From an uncultured delta proteobacterium (GTDB taxonomy: Bacteria; Myxococcota_A; Polyangia; Polyangiales; Polyangiaceae), in the NCBI GenBank assembly GCA_903870415.1, contig CAIQDA010000123.1:1-36646 (forward strand): 36,646 nucleotides of DNA, read 5' to 3'. This document shows positions 28,801-36,180 of the stretch, piece by piece (position 1 is the first letter of the stretch; each line of letters begins with the position of its first letter). The notes beneath the pieces were generated by a model that saw only the letters and a list, made by a program, of their open reading frames with translations, was not told the origin of the DNA and searched no databases. Made by a program: the position numbers and the translations under genes.

Positions 28801-29153
28801 GCGTTCTCGTGACGGACGATGTTCGCAATCAATCCGAAAGCGAGGGATTCTCCTGGCGTTCGCTCGGCTCGATTCGACTGAAAGGGCGAAGCGCTCCCGT
28901 GAACTTGCACGAACTTCTCGATGCGGACACGGCTCCGGAGCGTGACCGCAAACTCGCGCTCCTCCCGGACTTCGCGGAGGGCCTCGCCGCGTTCCGCGCG
29001 GGCCGCCTGCGTGAAGCCGCCGCACGCTTTCGGCGCATCGTGGACGAGAACCCGAACGACGGCCCGGCACAGGCCTGCCTCGCGCAAGCCACGAGGCTCA
29101 TCGACACGAAGGACGCTTCGTTCGACGGAACGTTCGTCCTCGCGGACAAGTAG
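25800..29153 (+). CDS. 7TMR-DISM hybrid histidine kinase fused to receiver and class III adenylate cyclase
   Basis: 1117 residues, paralogous to the preceding gene in its sensor. Order: signal sequence (FFRLLLIVLFGASAAQA), DISM extracellular domain, seven-helix region, coiled coil, HisKA NASHELRTPLNG (about H437), HATPase (LIGNAFKF, DEGIGIDP, GGTGLGLAL), Pro/Ser-rich linker, receiver (VVDDDPLN, VLLDVMMPGMNG with Asp about 767, KPIGRGE), then a cyclase domain (about 870-1030) and a TPR-like tail. The cyclase has both metal Asp (FSDVRGFT, KYIGDAVMALF), the adenine-selecting Lys and Thr (FIDKYIG, FEATVLAD) and the transition-state Asn and Arg (TVNVASR), so it should make cAMP and fits class IIIb. 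GTG at 25800 overlaps the upstream TAG by one base, with GAGGG ahead of it. Confidence 0.9.
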   Translation: MFFFRLLLIVLFGASAAQARDLVIDEGFSSASLGRRIEVGYDPTLALSLDDVRSGALAFAATTEDVPSFGYRSGAEWVRFTLDDRRGAKRDPLVLELAHPVTDVAEVITETAEGRRVTMRAGDHVDHRTWPLDARVPSFPIEPDVVNVWMRVTGRSSHQLPLTLRTREAWHLHTVREDVAQAIYYGALGAMLIYNILVWAAVGLRLYGFYVWFLACYGFLSLVLNGVFFAEFAPGAVGWTDRLTIPLMAGLSFGALGFTLGLLDFGRRRPLALRIAFALSALFGTLMCISPAIPYSVGIRLAIVLDATLAILLVVAGVFATVRGERPGRWFVTAWSAFLTGALVYVLRAAGVVPSNAFTANAHQVGSAIEFLLLSFALADRIKQLQAQATANAELAAASAELARVASVHALEEEAKANQELRRLDALKDEFLANASHELRTPLNGIIGMAEALDESRELPASLRARSVDILSAARRLSALVSTIIDFGANHSDELAPALVPTDLAALVSRALDESRRDHASKNLRVVTDFPPEASTVLAEEHALIETLRALIGNAFKFTAFGSIEVRARRAGDVVEVVVIDEGIGIDPARLPSIFRPFEQGDGSSTRLHGGTGLGLALAKKFVEALRGTIAIDSQPRVGTTVTLRLVASDEASVPQTPPPGPAQPFPTFDDPLSVAEVEPAPLSVAVVDSLRPVSISSSRPKSLPPAPAGAAKTRRARVLVVDDDPLNRRVVAAHLRTAPFDLVDAVDGPDALDAFANRGPFDAVLLDVMMPGMNGYEVCRRMREFASATDVPILMLTAKQQVGDLIEGFEAGANDYVHKPIGRGELRARLSTHVSLARASLAMRRFVPRETIRLLGFDDLTDVSLGDAAEHELTVAFSDVRGFTAAVERMTPKGAFEWLNRCYGVIGPEVRRNGGFIDKYIGDAVMALFPRTPADAVRAAIAMQRGMDALGDIHLGTGIHVGSTMLGTLGEAERFEATVLADTVNVASRVEGASKFFGTRVLVTDDVRNQSESEGFSWRSLGSIRLKGRSAPVNLHELLDADTAPERDRKLALLPDFAEGLAAFRAGRLREAAARFRRIVDENPNDGPAQACLAQATRLIDTKDASFDGTFVLADK
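25857..26955 (+). repeat. Tandem-duplicated sensor module, copy 2
   Basis: Second copy of the duplicated sensor. Shared protein blocks include RSGAEW/RGGAEW, SHQLPLTLRTREAWH, AQAIYYGALGAML and VGSAIEFLLLSFALADRIK. Divergence is greatest in the extracellular loops and lowest in the last helix and its junction with the kinase coiled coil. Confidence 0.75.
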
Positions 29154-29254
29154 ACGCGCGCCGTCGACAACCAAAGTCTCGCGGCCTCTTCGCATCGACT
29201 CACGCCCGCATCTGCGGACGACCGCGCAGGCTCCGGTGATAGCGTCCTAAGCCG

Positions 29255-30493
29255 ATGTCAACGATAGCCCATGAGGCGCTCGAACTCGCTCAGACCATCG
29301 CCGCTCCGTTGCGGGACCTCGGCACGGAGATCGACGAGGCCGCGAACCTCGCCCGTTCGCCGCGAGCGAGCGCCCTTTCGGTCCTTCCGCGCATCTCGGT
29401 CGACGGAGGTCGAGCCGTCTTCGAGCCCGCAAGCGGCCCGCGCTACGTGCCCATCAAGGCGATTGGCGAAGGCGGAATGGGGGAAGTGGCGCTCGTCGAA
29501 GATCGCGACATCGGGCGTAAAGTTGCACGCAAGCGTCTCCTTCCCGGAAGCGGCGCGGGTGCCGTGATGCGTTTCGTCGATGAGATTCGCGTCATCGGTC
29601 AGCTCGATCATCCTGGCATCGTGCCCATTCACGACGTTGGCCTCGACGAGCGCGGCGAGTTCTTCTTCGTCATGAAATACGTCGACGGAGAGACGCTCGA
29701 GGACATCATCTCGCGCCTCCGCGACGGAGACCCCGCAACGCTTCGCGACTGGGATACGCCGCGTCGCATCGAGGTCTTCGTCGCCCTGCTTCGTGCCCTC
29801 GACTACGCGCATTCGCGCGGCATTCTTCACCGCGACATCAAGCCCGCCAACGTCATGCTCGGTCGCTTCGGCGAAGTCATGTTGATGGATTGGGGAGTTT
29901 CACGCCCCATCGGCGGACCCCGAGAAGCGCACCTCGCAACAGGTGATGGCGGTGCAGCCGGCGACTCCGTTCGCACCTCGAGCACCCGCGTAGGCTCGAT
30001 CATCGGAACGCCGCTCTACATGTCGCCGGAGCAAGGCCGCGGAGACACCGACACGCTCGACCACCGCAGCGACCTGTATTCAGCCTGCATCCTCTTTCAC
30101 GAACTCCTCACCACGCGACACATCCACGAAGAGGTCGAAACCATGGAGAGCCTCATGGTGCGCGTCATCACGATGCAGGCCCCCTCGTCAGCGGACCTTC
30201 ACAACGTGTGGCGCATACCTGCAGAATACGCGCACTTTCTCCATCGCGGTCTCGCCCACGCGCGCGACGATCGCTGGGCGTCTGCCAAGGAAATGGTCTC
30301 CGAACTCCACGACATTCTCGACGGCCGATGCCGCGTGCAATGCGCCTTCACGCTCACCAAGCGCAGCCTCAGCGACCTCGGTCGCCTGCTCGATCGGTAC
30401 CCGATGCGCGCGCTCGCCAGCATCATCGCGTTCTTCGCGCTGTTCGTGGCGCTCGCCGCGATGGTGGCGGTCATGTTCCTCGCCCGCGCGTGA
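29255..30493 (+). CDS. Membrane-anchored Hanks-type Ser/Thr protein kinase
   Basis: 412 residues: an 80-residue N-terminal leader, a kinase domain (about 62-345) and a single C-terminal transmembrane helix (ASIIAFFALFVALAAMVAVMF) that leaves almost nothing outside, so it has no visible extracellular sensor. Motifs: glycine loop AIGEGGMGEV, the VAIK-type Lys in VARKRLL, catalytic loop HRDIKPANVML, and MSPEQGRG at the P+1 loop. The Mg-binding DFG is DWG (LMDWGVSR), a variant common in active kinases of Myxococcota and Planctomycetes. ATG at 29255 lies 101 bp after the cyclase-kinase stop on the same strand, so a shared transcript is possible but not shown. The substrate is unknown. Confidence 0.9.
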   Translation: MSTIAHEALELAQTIAAPLRDLGTEIDEAANLARSPRASALSVLPRISVDGGRAVFEPASGPRYVPIKAIGEGGMGEVALVEDRDIGRKVARKRLLPGSGAGAVMRFVDEIRVIGQLDHPGIVPIHDVGLDERGEFFFVMKYVDGETLEDIISRLRDGDPATLRDWDTPRRIEVFVALLRALDYAHSRGILHRDIKPANVMLGRFGEVMLMDWGVSRPIGGPREAHLATGDGGAAGDSVRTSSTRVGSIIGTPLYMSPEQGRGDTDTLDHRSDLYSACILFHELLTTRHIHEEVETMESLMVRVITMQAPSSADLHNVWRIPAEYAHFLHRGLAHARDDRWASAKEMVSELHDILDGRCRVQCAFTLTKRSLSDLGRLLDRYPMRALASIIAFFALFVALAAMVAVMFLARA

Positions 30494-30712
30494 CCGTAAC
30501 CGTGTGCGCCGAAGTTCGTTGATGCGCGCGCCGACCTTTTTCGCCGCGCCATGACGTAACGTCCGCTATTTTCAGCCCCCGGAAGACGCGCGAAGGCCGT
30601 GTGGCGGCATTCCGCGATTGACCCGAATCCATGAAGAGCAGAGTCTTCGCCGCGGCGGCTCCTCGCACGAACAAACTTTCTCGATGCGCGGCCGACCGAC
30701 ACGGAGAAAAGC

Positions 30713-32431
30713 ATGATCCTGCTGAACCCTGCGAAGTACGCGCCTCATGACCTGGACGAACCGTCCGCCGAGTTGATGCGGAAGACCATTGCGTTCTTCG
30801 AAGCCAAAGGGAAGCGGAAGCTAAAAGACGACGATCGCGAACGCGTTTGGTACGCCGATTTTATCGAATTCGTCGGTCGCGAGAACATCTTTGCAACGCT
30901 ACTGACGCCGACTCCGCACGCAGAGGGCGACTCGAACGCGCGATGGGACACGCACCGCAACTGCGAATTCAGCGAGATTGCAGCATTTTACGCGCTTCAC
31001 TATTGGTACACGTGGCAAGTTTCCATCCTGGGCCTTGGTCCCATTTGGATGGGAACGAACGACGAGGTCAAGCAGCGCACGCGAGCCTATCTCCTGAACG
31101 GAGGCATCTTCGCGTTTGGCCTCTCCGAGAAGGAACACGGAGCCGACCTCTATTCGAGCGAGATGCGCCTGGCGCCCGCGGGCGACGGCACCTGGGTTGC
31201 GAACGGCTCAAAGTACTATATTGGCAATGCGAATGAAGCGGCCATCGTGTCGACGTTCGGCAAAACGACCGATACGAACGAATTTGTTTTCTTCGGCGTC
31301 GACCCGAAGCACCCTAAATACTCGCTCGTGAAGAACACGGTCAACGTGCAGTCGTACGTCGCGGAATACCGCTTGAATGACTACCCGATTACGCAGGCGG
31401 ATATCTTCTCGCGCGGAACAGAGGCGTGGGATTCGTCTCTCAACACCATCAACGTCGGCAAGTTCAACCTTGGCTGGGCATCGATTGGTATTTGCACGCA
31501 CGCGTTCTACGAAGCGATTCACCATGCGGCACATCGCGTGCTTTACGGGAACAGCGTCACCGACTTTCCGCATGTTCGCCAACTGTTCGTCGATGCGTAT
31601 ACACGCCTCGTCGCGATGAAGGTATTTTCGCGTCGTGCGTCGGACTACATGCGAGCGGCGTCCCTTGGCGACCGCCGGTACCTGCTTTTCAATCCAATGG
31701 TCAAAATGAAGGTGACCACCCAGGGCGAAGAGGTCGTGAACCTTCTCTGGGACGTGATCGCAGCCAAGGGCTTCGAACGCGATACGTACTTCGAAATCGC
31801 CACCCGCGACATTCGCGCATTGCCGAAGCTCGAAGGCACCGTGCACGTGAACATGGCGTTGATCGTCAAATTCATGCGCAATTACTTCTTCAATCCCGGC
31901 GAATTCCCCGATATTCCTCGGCAGACCGAGGCGAAGAACGACGACTTTCTCTTCGCGCAAGGGCCGACCAAGGGACTCGGCGCGATTCAGTTCCACGATT
32001 TCAGCGCCGCCTACGCGAGTGCCGAAACGCCGAATCTGGCTATTTTTCGCGAGCAAATCGAAGTCTTCAAGCAGTTCCTCATCGCTTCGGCGTCGGACCC
32101 CGCGGCCACCGCATCCCAGGGCAAGGACATCGACTTCTTGTTGTCCCTCGGAGAGGTCTTCACGCTGGTCGCCTACGGGCAACTCATTCTTGAGTACCGC
32201 AAGCTTTGCCCAGCCGACGTGAGCGACGATCTGCTCGACCAGATCTTCGACTTCATGGTGCGCGACTTTTCGAAGTTCGCTTTGCAGCTTTTCTCCAAGC
32301 CGAGCAGCACCGCGACCCAGATGGACCTTTGCCAGAAGATGATCCGCAAGCCGTCAGTCGACGCCGCACGGACGCAGCGCATTTGGTCAGAAGTATTCGC
32401 GCTCCGCGACGCCTACGAGATGTCCCCGTAA
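30713..32431 (+). CDS. Acyl-CoA dehydrogenase family flavoprotein
   Basis: Flavin-dependent alpha,beta-dehydrogenation of an acyl-CoA (dehydrogenase or oxidase-like). 572 residues, longer than standard 380-residue acyl-CoA dehydrogenases because of N- and C-terminal extensions. FAD and substrate region: FAFGLSEKEHGADLYS and WVANGSKYYIGNANEA, at the place of the usual TEP.AGSD and G.K.WITN blocks. The catalytic base Glu is in KLEGTVHVNMALI. The ATG at 30713 has GGAG nearby. The gene stands alone between the Ser/Thr kinase (219 bp upstream) and the convergent tetR gene. Many codons end in A or T (runs such as TAT ATT, TTT GTT), unlike neighbouring genes, hinting at transfer or different expression. 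Electron acceptor and chain length are not inferable. Confidence 0.88.
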   Translation: MILLNPAKYAPHDLDEPSAELMRKTIAFFEAKGKRKLKDDDRERVWYADFIEFVGRENIFATLLTPTPHAEGDSNARWDTHRNCEFSEIAAFYALHYWYTWQVSILGLGPIWMGTNDEVKQRTRAYLLNGGIFAFGLSEKEHGADLYSSEMRLAPAGDGTWVANGSKYYIGNANEAAIVSTFGKTTDTNEFVFFGVDPKHPKYSLVKNTVNVQSYVAEYRLNDYPITQADIFSRGTEAWDSSLNTINVGKFNLGWASIGICTHAFYEAIHHAAHRVLYGNSVTDFPHVRQLFVDAYTRLVAMKVFSRRASDYMRAASLGDRRYLLFNPMVKMKVTTQGEEVVNLLWDVIAAKGFERDTYFEIATRDIRALPKLEGTVHVNMALIVKFMRNYFFNPGEFPDIPRQTEAKNDDFLFAQGPTKGLGAIQFHDFSAAYASAETPNLAIFREQIEVFKQFLIASASDPAATASQGKDIDFLLSLGEVFTLVAYGQLILEYRKLCPADVSDDLLDQIFDFMVRDFSKFALQLFSKPSSTATQMDLCQKMIRKPSVDAARTQRIWSEVFALRDAYEMSP

Positions 32432-32546
32432 CGCGAGCCCGCCATCGCATGGCCCTTCTGTCGGCATCGGTCGTCACGACGCAGGCAGGAGGGCATGAAT
32501 GACGCTCATTGCGCCAATTCATTGCTCCAACTCGTCGTCGTGAGTT

Positions 32547-33209
32547 CTACCTCGGTTTGAGGCCGTTCACGAGCACGTCGACCATTGTCGCCATTTCCGC
32601 TTCGTCATCCCATTCCGAATGGGGCCGAAAGACAAAGCGCGCGAGCATGTACCCTGCGGTCATCGACATGACGATGCGCACAAGGGACGCTCGCGGGATT
32701 CGGCGAAGCTCTCCGACGCGCTCAAGCTCGGCGGTGACTTCGGCCATTCGTGGTTCGATTTGCTCCTGGAAAACGCGCACAAACAGCTCGGCAAGCTCCG
32801 GATGCACCATGACGGCGTGAGCGATGAGCTTGAGTTTCGACGGGTGCTCCTGCACGAACTTGAGGCGGCTGTGCATGAAGGCGTCGAGAAGCCCTGACGT
32901 TGAGGCCCAATTCATCGCCAGCGTTTCGCGAACGCCACCTATGGCGTCCGGCATCAAGAGCTCGAGCGCCGCCGGCGTGAGAATTTGCTCGAAGAGGCGC
33001 TCCTTCGTCGTGAAGTTCGCAAAGATGGTCTTCTCGGCCACCCCTGCCCCTTTCGCGATCGCCGCAGTGGACGTCGCGGCGTAGCCACGCTCGGCGAAGA
33101 GCTCGAGGGCGGCCCGGAGAATTCGTTGCTTTGTCCCCGAGGGGGCCTTCGCGTCGGCGCTTGGCTCGCGGGGGGATTCGACCTTCGCCATGAGGGACAC
33201 GCTTGACAT
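32547..33209 (-). CDS. TetR family transcriptional regulator
   Basis: 220-residue repressor-type protein. N-terminal TetR helix-turn-helix is clear: KQRILRAALELFAERGYAATS followed by AIAKGAGVAEKTIFANFTTKERLF; the C-terminal ligand and dimerisation domain is helical and unassigned. It is divergent from the HlyD-ABC exporter genes; a perfect palindrome lies between them and is its likely operator, so it probably represses the exporter and itself until a ligand binds. This resembles CecR (YbiH), which controls ybhGFSR in E. coli. ATG at 33209 is used, but ATG at 33191 (MAKVESP) is an equally good start and would leave the putative exporter -35 outside coding sequence. The stop converges on the acyl-CoA dehydrogenase gene. 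Confidence 0.92.
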   Translation of the reverse strand: MSSVSLMAKVESPREPSADAKAPSGTKQRILRAALELFAERGYAATSTAAIAKGAGVAEKTIFANFTTKERLFEQILTPAALELLMPDAIGGVRETLAMNWASTSGLLDAFMHSRLKFVQEHPSKLKLIAHAVMVHPELAELFVRVFQEQIEPRMAEVTAELERVGELRRIPRASLVRIVMSMTAGYMLARFVFRPHSEWDDEAEMATMVDVLVNGLKPR

Positions 33210-33232
33210 GTTCCGGCCACAGGAGCAAGTAA
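33203..33232 (+). promoter_or_regulatory. Putative promoter of the HlyD-ABC exporter operon
   Basis: A perfect TTGACA (33203-33208) is followed after 18 bp by AAGTAA (33227-33232), a poor -10 match, directly overlapped by the palindrome. The -35 overlaps the annotated tetR start codon. By eye only; the -10 is uncertain. Confidence 0.4.
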
Positions 33233-33242
33233 GTGCTTACTT
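33227..33242. promoter_or_regulatory. Putative TetR operator, perfect 16-bp palindrome
   Basis: AAGTAAGTGCTTACTT is AAGTAAG, a TG centre, then CTTACTT: arms of 7 bp, exact. It starts 18 bp from the tetR ATG and ends 21 bp before the hlyD ATG, with a further TACTT repeat on the right. It is AT-rich in a GC-rich region and sits where the -10 of the divergent gene is expected, the classic position for repression by a TetR protein encoded next door. Confidence 0.65.
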
Positions 33243-33263
33243 ACTTTTTGATCGAGGTACGCC

Positions 33264-34310
33264 ATGCGGAAGCAGCTTCTCTCGGGCCTCATGCTCGTCA
33301 TCGTGCTCGCCACGGTCATCGCGCTCCGTGTGCGCGCGCAGAACGCTTACAAACACGCGCCTTCGGGCGGGTCGTCGACGCTCGAGGGCACCGAGGCCGT
33401 GGTCGCAACGAAGCAAGGAGGCCGCCTCGTGGAGGTGCTTGCGCGCGAAGGCGACGCGGTGAAGGCGGGCCAGGTGCTCGCGCGTCTCGACTGCGACGAC
33501 CAAGAGGCAACGCTCGCGCTCGCGAAGGCCCGAGCGCGCCAAGCGGTGGCGCAGGTCGAACTCGCGGAAAGCGGCGTGGGGGGCGCGAGGGAGACCGCGA
33601 TGGCCGCGGCGGCGCAGGTGCATGTCGCCTCGGCGCGCGCGGGCTCGCTTGATGTTCAGCGTCAGAAGGCGACGCGTGATCGCGAGCGGGCAAACACATT
33701 GGCGGCGGCGGGAGCGGCGCCGAGCGTTGACCTCGACCGTGCGGAAACCGCGGAGAAAGGTCTCGCTGCGGAGACCCAAGCGGCCCAGGCGACCATCGAT
33801 GCGGCGCGCTCGGCCGCGAAGGCGCAAGCGTCGACGGTGGGCACGGCCGGGGCTCAAGTGGCAGTGGCACGCGCCGCTCTCGACGCGTCGAACGCCGACG
33901 TGCGACGCCTTGAACTCGCGGTGGCGGAGTGCGTCCTCAAAGCTCCACGCGATGGCGTCGTCGTCGATCGCCTGCACGAGCCCGGCGCCGTCATCGGACC
34001 GGGGACACGCGTCCTCACGCTCATCGACATCTCGACGATCAAGGCGACGTTTTTCTTGCCAAACGCCGAGCTTTCTCGAGCCAAACTTGGCGCGCGAGCG
34101 GAGGTGCGCGTGGATGCGTACCCGAGCCGCGTCTTCGTCGGCACGGTGCGCCACGTGGGAAGCGAAGCGGAGTTCACGCCTCGAAACGTTCAAACGCGCG
34201 AAGATCGCGATCGTCTCGTGTACGCGGTGGAGGTCGCGCTCGAGAACCCCGACGGCGACCTGCGCTCCGGCATGCCCGGTGAGGTCGTGCTTCCGGGGAC
34301 AAACCCGTGA
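33264..34310 (+). CDS. HlyD/YbhG-like periplasmic adaptor (membrane fusion protein)
   Basis: 348-residue adaptor subunit of a drug-type ABC exporter. One N-terminal membrane anchor (LSGLMLVIVLATVIALRV), a biotinyl-lipoyl-like first half (GGRLVEVLAREGDAVKAGQVLARLD), a long Ala-rich helical hairpin (about 85-215), the second lipoyl half (VLKAPRDGVVVDRLHEPGAVIGPG) and a beta-barrel ending in RSGMPGEVVLPG. ATG at 33264 has GAGG seven bases upstream. The stop overlaps the GTG of the first ABC gene (GTGA). It should bridge the inner-membrane transporter to an outer-membrane channel, which is not encoded in view. Neighbours and layout match ybhG. Confidence 0.92.
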   Translation: MRKQLLSGLMLVIVLATVIALRVRAQNAYKHAPSGGSSTLEGTEAVVATKQGGRLVEVLAREGDAVKAGQVLARLDCDDQEATLALAKARARQAVAQVELAESGVGGARETAMAAAAQVHVASARAGSLDVQRQKATRDRERANTLAAAGAAPSVDLDRAETAEKGLAAETQAAQATIDAARSAAKAQASTVGTAGAQVAVARAALDASNADVRRLELAVAECVLKAPRDGVVVDRLHEPGAVIGPGTRVLTLIDISTIKATFFLPNAELSRAKLGARAEVRVDAYPSRVFVGTVRHVGSEAEFTPRNVQTREDRDRLVYAVEVALENPDGDLRSGMPGEVVLPGTNP

Positions 34311-35236
34311 GCGCACTCTTGGAAGCCAGGCGCGTCGTGCGCCGCTTCCCCGGGGTGACAGCCCTCGACGACGTGTCGCTCGCTATTTTGCCAGGTGAAT
34401 TGCTCGGTCTTGTGGGCCCCGATGGCGCGGGGAAGACGACGTTGATTCGCGCGCTCACGGGCCTCATCGACGTCGACGATGGCGACGTGCTCGTTTCGGG
34501 CACCTCGTGGAAGCACGCGCCAGAAGAGGCGCGCGAGCAGCTCGGGTACATGCCGCAACAGTTTGCACTCTACAGTGATCTGTCCGTCGACGAAAACATG
34601 CTCTTCTTCGCGCATCTCTTTGGCCTCTCGAAGCGCGACTTCGCCGAGCGCCGCGATCGCCTCCTCGCGGTCACTCAGCTCACACGCGCGAAGGATCGAC
34701 CCGCGGGCGCGCTCTCCGGTGGCATGTACAAAAAGCTGGCGATTGCCTGCGCACTTCTCCATCGACCGCAGGTGCTCGTGCTCGATGAGCCGACGAACGG
34801 CGTCGACCCGGTGAGCCGTCGCGAGGTGTGGGCGCTCCTTTACGAGTTCGTCGCCGAGGGCATGGGTGTCCTCGTTTCGACGCCGTACATGGACGAGGCC
34901 GCACGCTGCAGCCGCGTGTGCCTGCTCTCAAACGGAAAGGTGCTCTCGGAGGGTGACCCTGCGGAGCTCGTTCGGCGTTGCGAGGACGTGGTGCTCGAAG
35001 CAACGACCGACGACCGCGGGCCCCTCGACGCGTTTCTCGAAGGCCACGAGGCGGTCATTGCGGTGACGCCCGCGGGCGAACGCCTTCGCGCGCTCGTTCA
35101 GGGAAATCGCTCAGAAGAAGTGCGCGCTGGACTGATGGCTCGCGGCGCAGAGGTTCAGCGCAGCGTGCCCGACTTCGAAGACCTTTACTTCTCGCTGGCG
35201 GCACGAGCGAAACGCGACGCGCGGGTGCACGCGTGA
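34307..35236 (+). CDS. ABC transporter ATP-binding protein, YbhF N-half-like
   Basis: 309-residue ATPase of the exporter. Walker A GPDGAGKTT, Q loop YMPQQFALY, signature LSGGMYKKL, Walker B VLVLDEPTNGVDP. At the switch position the sequence is VLVSTPYMDEA: the usual His (ST-H-YMDEA) is Pro, while the partner ATPase keeps His. The loss suggests a degenerate nucleotide site in an asymmetric pair, as in other heterodimeric ABC exporters. The C-terminal 80 residues are the DUF4162-like extension of this subfamily. GTG at 34307 overlaps the hlyD stop. In E. coli YbhF, two ATPases are fused in one chain; here they are split into neighbouring genes with a GTGA overlap. Confidence 0.92.
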   Translation: MSALLEARRVVRRFPGVTALDDVSLAILPGELLGLVGPDGAGKTTLIRALTGLIDVDDGDVLVSGTSWKHAPEEAREQLGYMPQQFALYSDLSVDENMLFFAHLFGLSKRDFAERRDRLLAVTQLTRAKDRPAGALSGGMYKKLAIACALLHRPQVLVLDEPTNGVDPVSRREVWALLYEFVAEGMGVLVSTPYMDEAARCSRVCLLSNGKVLSEGDPAELVRRCEDVVLEATTDDRGPLDAFLEGHEAVIAVTPAGERLRALVQGNRSEEVRAGLMARGAEVQRSVPDFEDLYFSLAARAKRDARVHA

Positions 35237-36180
35237 CCGCCGTTGCACCCGACGCGCCCGTCATCCTCGAGACGCGCGGCCTCGTGAAACGCTTCGACGA
35301 GTTCACCGCGGTGAAGTCCGTGTCGTTCTCCGTGCAGCGTGGAGAAATCTTCGGGTACCTCGGCGCGAACGGGGCCGGCAAGTCGACAACGATTCGCATC
35401 CTCTGCGGGCTCCTCACACCCACCTCGGGCGAGGCCATCGTGGCGGGGCATGACGTGGCGAAAGACCCGGAATCCGTCAGGCTTTCCGTCGGATACATGT
35501 CGCAGCGGTTCTCGCTCTACCCGGACCTCACCGCAGCAGAGAACCTCGACTTCTTCGGCGGCGCCTACCGCATTCCACGAACGCTTCGTCTTGCGCGCGC
35601 GGCGGCGTTGCTCCGCGACGTCGATCTTCCTCCGAACGATCCTCGCCCCGCTGGAGAGCTTCCCGGCGGCATGCGCCAACGGCTCGCGCTCGCAACTGCG
35701 CTCATCCACGCGCCACCGATCGTGTTTCCCGACGAGCCCACCGCGGGCGTAGACCCGGAGGCGCGACGCAACTTTTGGCGCATCATCCGCAAGCTCGCCG
35801 CGGCGGGAACCACGGTTTTTGTCACGACGCACTACATGGACGAGGCGGAGTACTGCGGTCGCGTGGGCATGATGGTGGACGGCGAACTCGTCGCCCTCGA
35901 CACGCCGCAGGGCCTCAAACGGTCGTTCGTTCCCGGGCGCACCTTCGCCCTTCGCGGCCGACGCTTGCCTCACGCGGCCCTCGCTGCGCTGCCCTACGTG
36001 CGTGCGGTCGAGGGCTTCGGTGCGGGACTGCACGTGCGCTGCGACGAAGATGCGCCGGGCGCATTGGCTCTCGTGGAAGCCGCGCGCGCAGCAGGCGCCG
36101 AAGAGCCGTTTGCCGAGGAAATTGCCGCAACGTTGGAAGATGTGTTCCTCGCGGTTGCGGGGCGCAGCGAGGCTTCATGA
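35233..36180 (+). CDS. ABC transporter ATP-binding protein, YbhF C-half-like
   Basis: 315-residue ATPase partner. The track start (34978) lies inside the previous gene; GTG at 35233 overlaps its stop as GTGA and gives a standard N-terminus (ILETRGLVKRFDEFTAVKSV). Walker A GANGAGKST, Q loop YMSQRFSLY, signature LPGGMRQRL (LP in place of LS, seen in YbhF-type halves), Walker B IVFPDEPTAGVDP, with Pro where Leu is usual, and switch VTTHYMDEAEYC, which keeps His. With the previous protein it should form the heterodimeric motor. The TGA overlaps the ATG of the permease gene (ATGA). Confidence 0.92.
   Translation: MTAVAPDAPVILETRGLVKRFDEFTAVKSVSFSVQRGEIFGYLGANGAGKSTTIRILCGLLTPTSGEAIVAGHDVAKDPESVRLSVGYMSQRFSLYPDLTAAENLDFFGGAYRIPRTLRLARAAALLRDVDLPPNDPRPAGELPGGMRQRLALATALIHAPPIVFPDEPTAGVDPEARRNFWRIIRKLAAAGTTVFVTTHYMDEAEYCGRVGMMVDGELVALDTPQGLKRSFVPGRTFALRGRRLPHAALAALPYVRAVEGFGAGLHVRCDEDAPGALALVEAARAAGAEEPFAEEIAATLEDVFLAVAGRSEAS

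Noticed and set aside
29880-29905. DWG instead of DFG considered as a sign of a pseudokinase
   Set aside because: The Mg-binding Asp, HRD Asp and VAIK Lys are all present, and DWG is frequent in active bacterial kinases.
30494-30712. 219-bp gap before the acyl-CoA dehydrogenase examined for a sigma-54 or other promoter
   Set aside because: No -24/-12 or -35/-10 pair convincing by eye; only the GGAG ribosome site is clear.
32441-32453. GCCAT-CGC-ATGGC hairpin after the acyl-CoA dehydrogenase gene
   Set aside because: Five-bp stem with no T tract; too weak to call a terminator.
33237-34316. 359-residue minus-strand ORF opposite hlyD
   Set aside because: No domain, Arg/His-rich, antisense to the adaptor gene and running into the operator region.
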